From Adiantum capillus-veneris (Eukaryota; Streptophyta; Polypodiopsida; Polypodiales; Pteridaceae): a stretch of DNA of 64,000 bases. The translations under genes and the position numbers were made by a program. The stretch spans positions 76,239,291-76,303,290 of the forward strand of contig CM043948.1 in the NCBI GenBank assembly GCA_014529385.2, given 5' to 3'. Below the pieces are notes generated by a model. It was not told the origin of the DNA, ran no database searches, and saw only the letters and a list, made by a program, of their open reading frames with translations. Of this stretch, positions 63,692 through 64,000 are shown one piece after another; the stretch's first letter is position 1, and the number at the start of each line of letters is the position of its first letter.

Positions 63692-64000
63692 ATGCATGCT
63701 GAGCAGAACGTAGCAAGGAGCCTGTGTGAGCAAGGACGCTTGGAAGCAGCCCTATCCCTCCTCCGCCGAAGCTCCACCCACCTTCCCCCTGGCGACATCC
63801 TCTGCTCGCTTCTCCAACAGTGTCTCGTCAAGAAATCCCTCTTCATTGGAAGGCAAGCCCACGCTCTCATCGTCTCCTCCGGCTGCGAGCCCAACTATGT
63901 TCTCAAGAATATTCTCATCCGCATGTTCTCTGCTTGCGGTAGCTTAGCAGAGGCCAAGCAGGTCTTCTTCTCTGCGCCATCTCTGGATGTCTACAGCTGG
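63692..64000 (+). CDS. PPR protein, PLS type, N-terminal part
   Basis: Open from ATG 63692 (MHAEQNVARSLCEQGRLEAA) to the window edge: 103 codons and still open. Plant PPR proteins bind organellar RNA in a base-specific way for editing, splicing or stability. Visible: a short leader (LSLLRRSSTHLPPG), CSLLQQCLVKKSLFIGRQAH, ALIVSSGCEPNYVLKNILIR, MFSACGSLAEAKQVFF and PSLDVYSW, the usual spacing of L, S and P repeats in PLS-class proteins. The wording is like that of fern PPRs, which is the main hint to the organism. GC-richer than the surrounding DNA. Start chosen as the first ATG before the repeats; an organellar presequence is not obvious. It lies about 250 bp from the PIF element. Confidence 0.85.
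   Translation, partial: MHAEQNVARSLCEQGRLEAALSLLRRSSTHLPPGDILCSLLQQCLVKKSLFIGRQAHALIVSSGCEPNYVLKNILIRMFSACGSLAEAKQVFFSAPSLDVYSW

Noticed and set aside
63122-63733. 203-codon minus-strand frame across the PIF right end and PPR start
   Set aside because: Crosses the TIR and target duplication and overlaps the PPR start on the opposite strand; no recognisable domain.

Overview
This is a stretch of plant nuclear genome made almost entirely of nested transposable elements. One ordinary host gene, a pentatricopeptide-repeat (PPR) protein, starts at 63692 and runs off the right edge. The PPR style, the mix of elements (Tat-like Ty3/gypsy, copia, CACTA, PIF/Harbinger, an APE-type LINE, a Penelope-type reverse transcriptase) and the many long (CT)n/(GA)n tracts fit a seed-free vascular plant such as a fern. 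The organism is inferred, not proven.

Layout. 1-1226 and 9890-10440 are remnants of old Ty3/gypsy elements around element A (1227-9871), a decayed Tat-like LTR retrotransposon. 10441-12404 has no recognisable gene. A CACTA transposon, CACTA-1, spans 12405-34582 (13-bp terminal inverted repeats, TTT target duplication). Inside it lie element B (13284-22024), a young, nearly intact relative of A; a decayed Penelope-type RT pseudogene (28560-31471) that itself carries a SINE-like insertion; and a scrap of a heavy-metal-binding (HMA) gene. A second CACTA, CACTA-2, spans 35090-46908 (10-bp TIRs, AAT target duplication) and contains a LINE (36617-41208) between long microsatellites. Both CACTAs interrupt the gag region of one minus-strand copia element whose PBS and probable LTR lie at 48027-48149. 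Beyond it are a minus-strand gypsy fragment (48150-51074), a histone H3-like pseudogene that may be CENH3-like (51203-51940), a multi-exon transposase-like gene of no family I recognise (52357-55170), a chromoviral gypsy 3' end with LTR (55970-58060), a PIF/Harbinger element (58067-63437) and the PPR gene.

How the parts work together. A and B encode a Gag-protease-RT-RNase H-integrase polyprotein with two RNase H modules: the original one has lost catalytic acidic residues and an added archaeal-type one follows it. Both also carry a short ORF in the leader ahead of gag; between A and B it differs at 15 positions, 14 of them synonymous, so it looks protein-coding and selected although I know no such protein. 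Each CACTA has the usual two genes (a TnpD-like transposase and a second Transposase_24-type protein), but each transposase has lost a different internal block, so neither is likely autonomous. They share a conserved palindrome just upstream of the transposase gene. The PIF element has both expected genes, each with one in-frame TAG, and carries a receptor-kinase fragment between 85-bp direct repeats.

Best candidates for something undescribed: the leader ORF, the transposase-like gene at 52357-55170, the CACTA upstream palindrome and the H3-like pseudogene. I see no CRISPR array, rRNA gene or intact tRNA gene.
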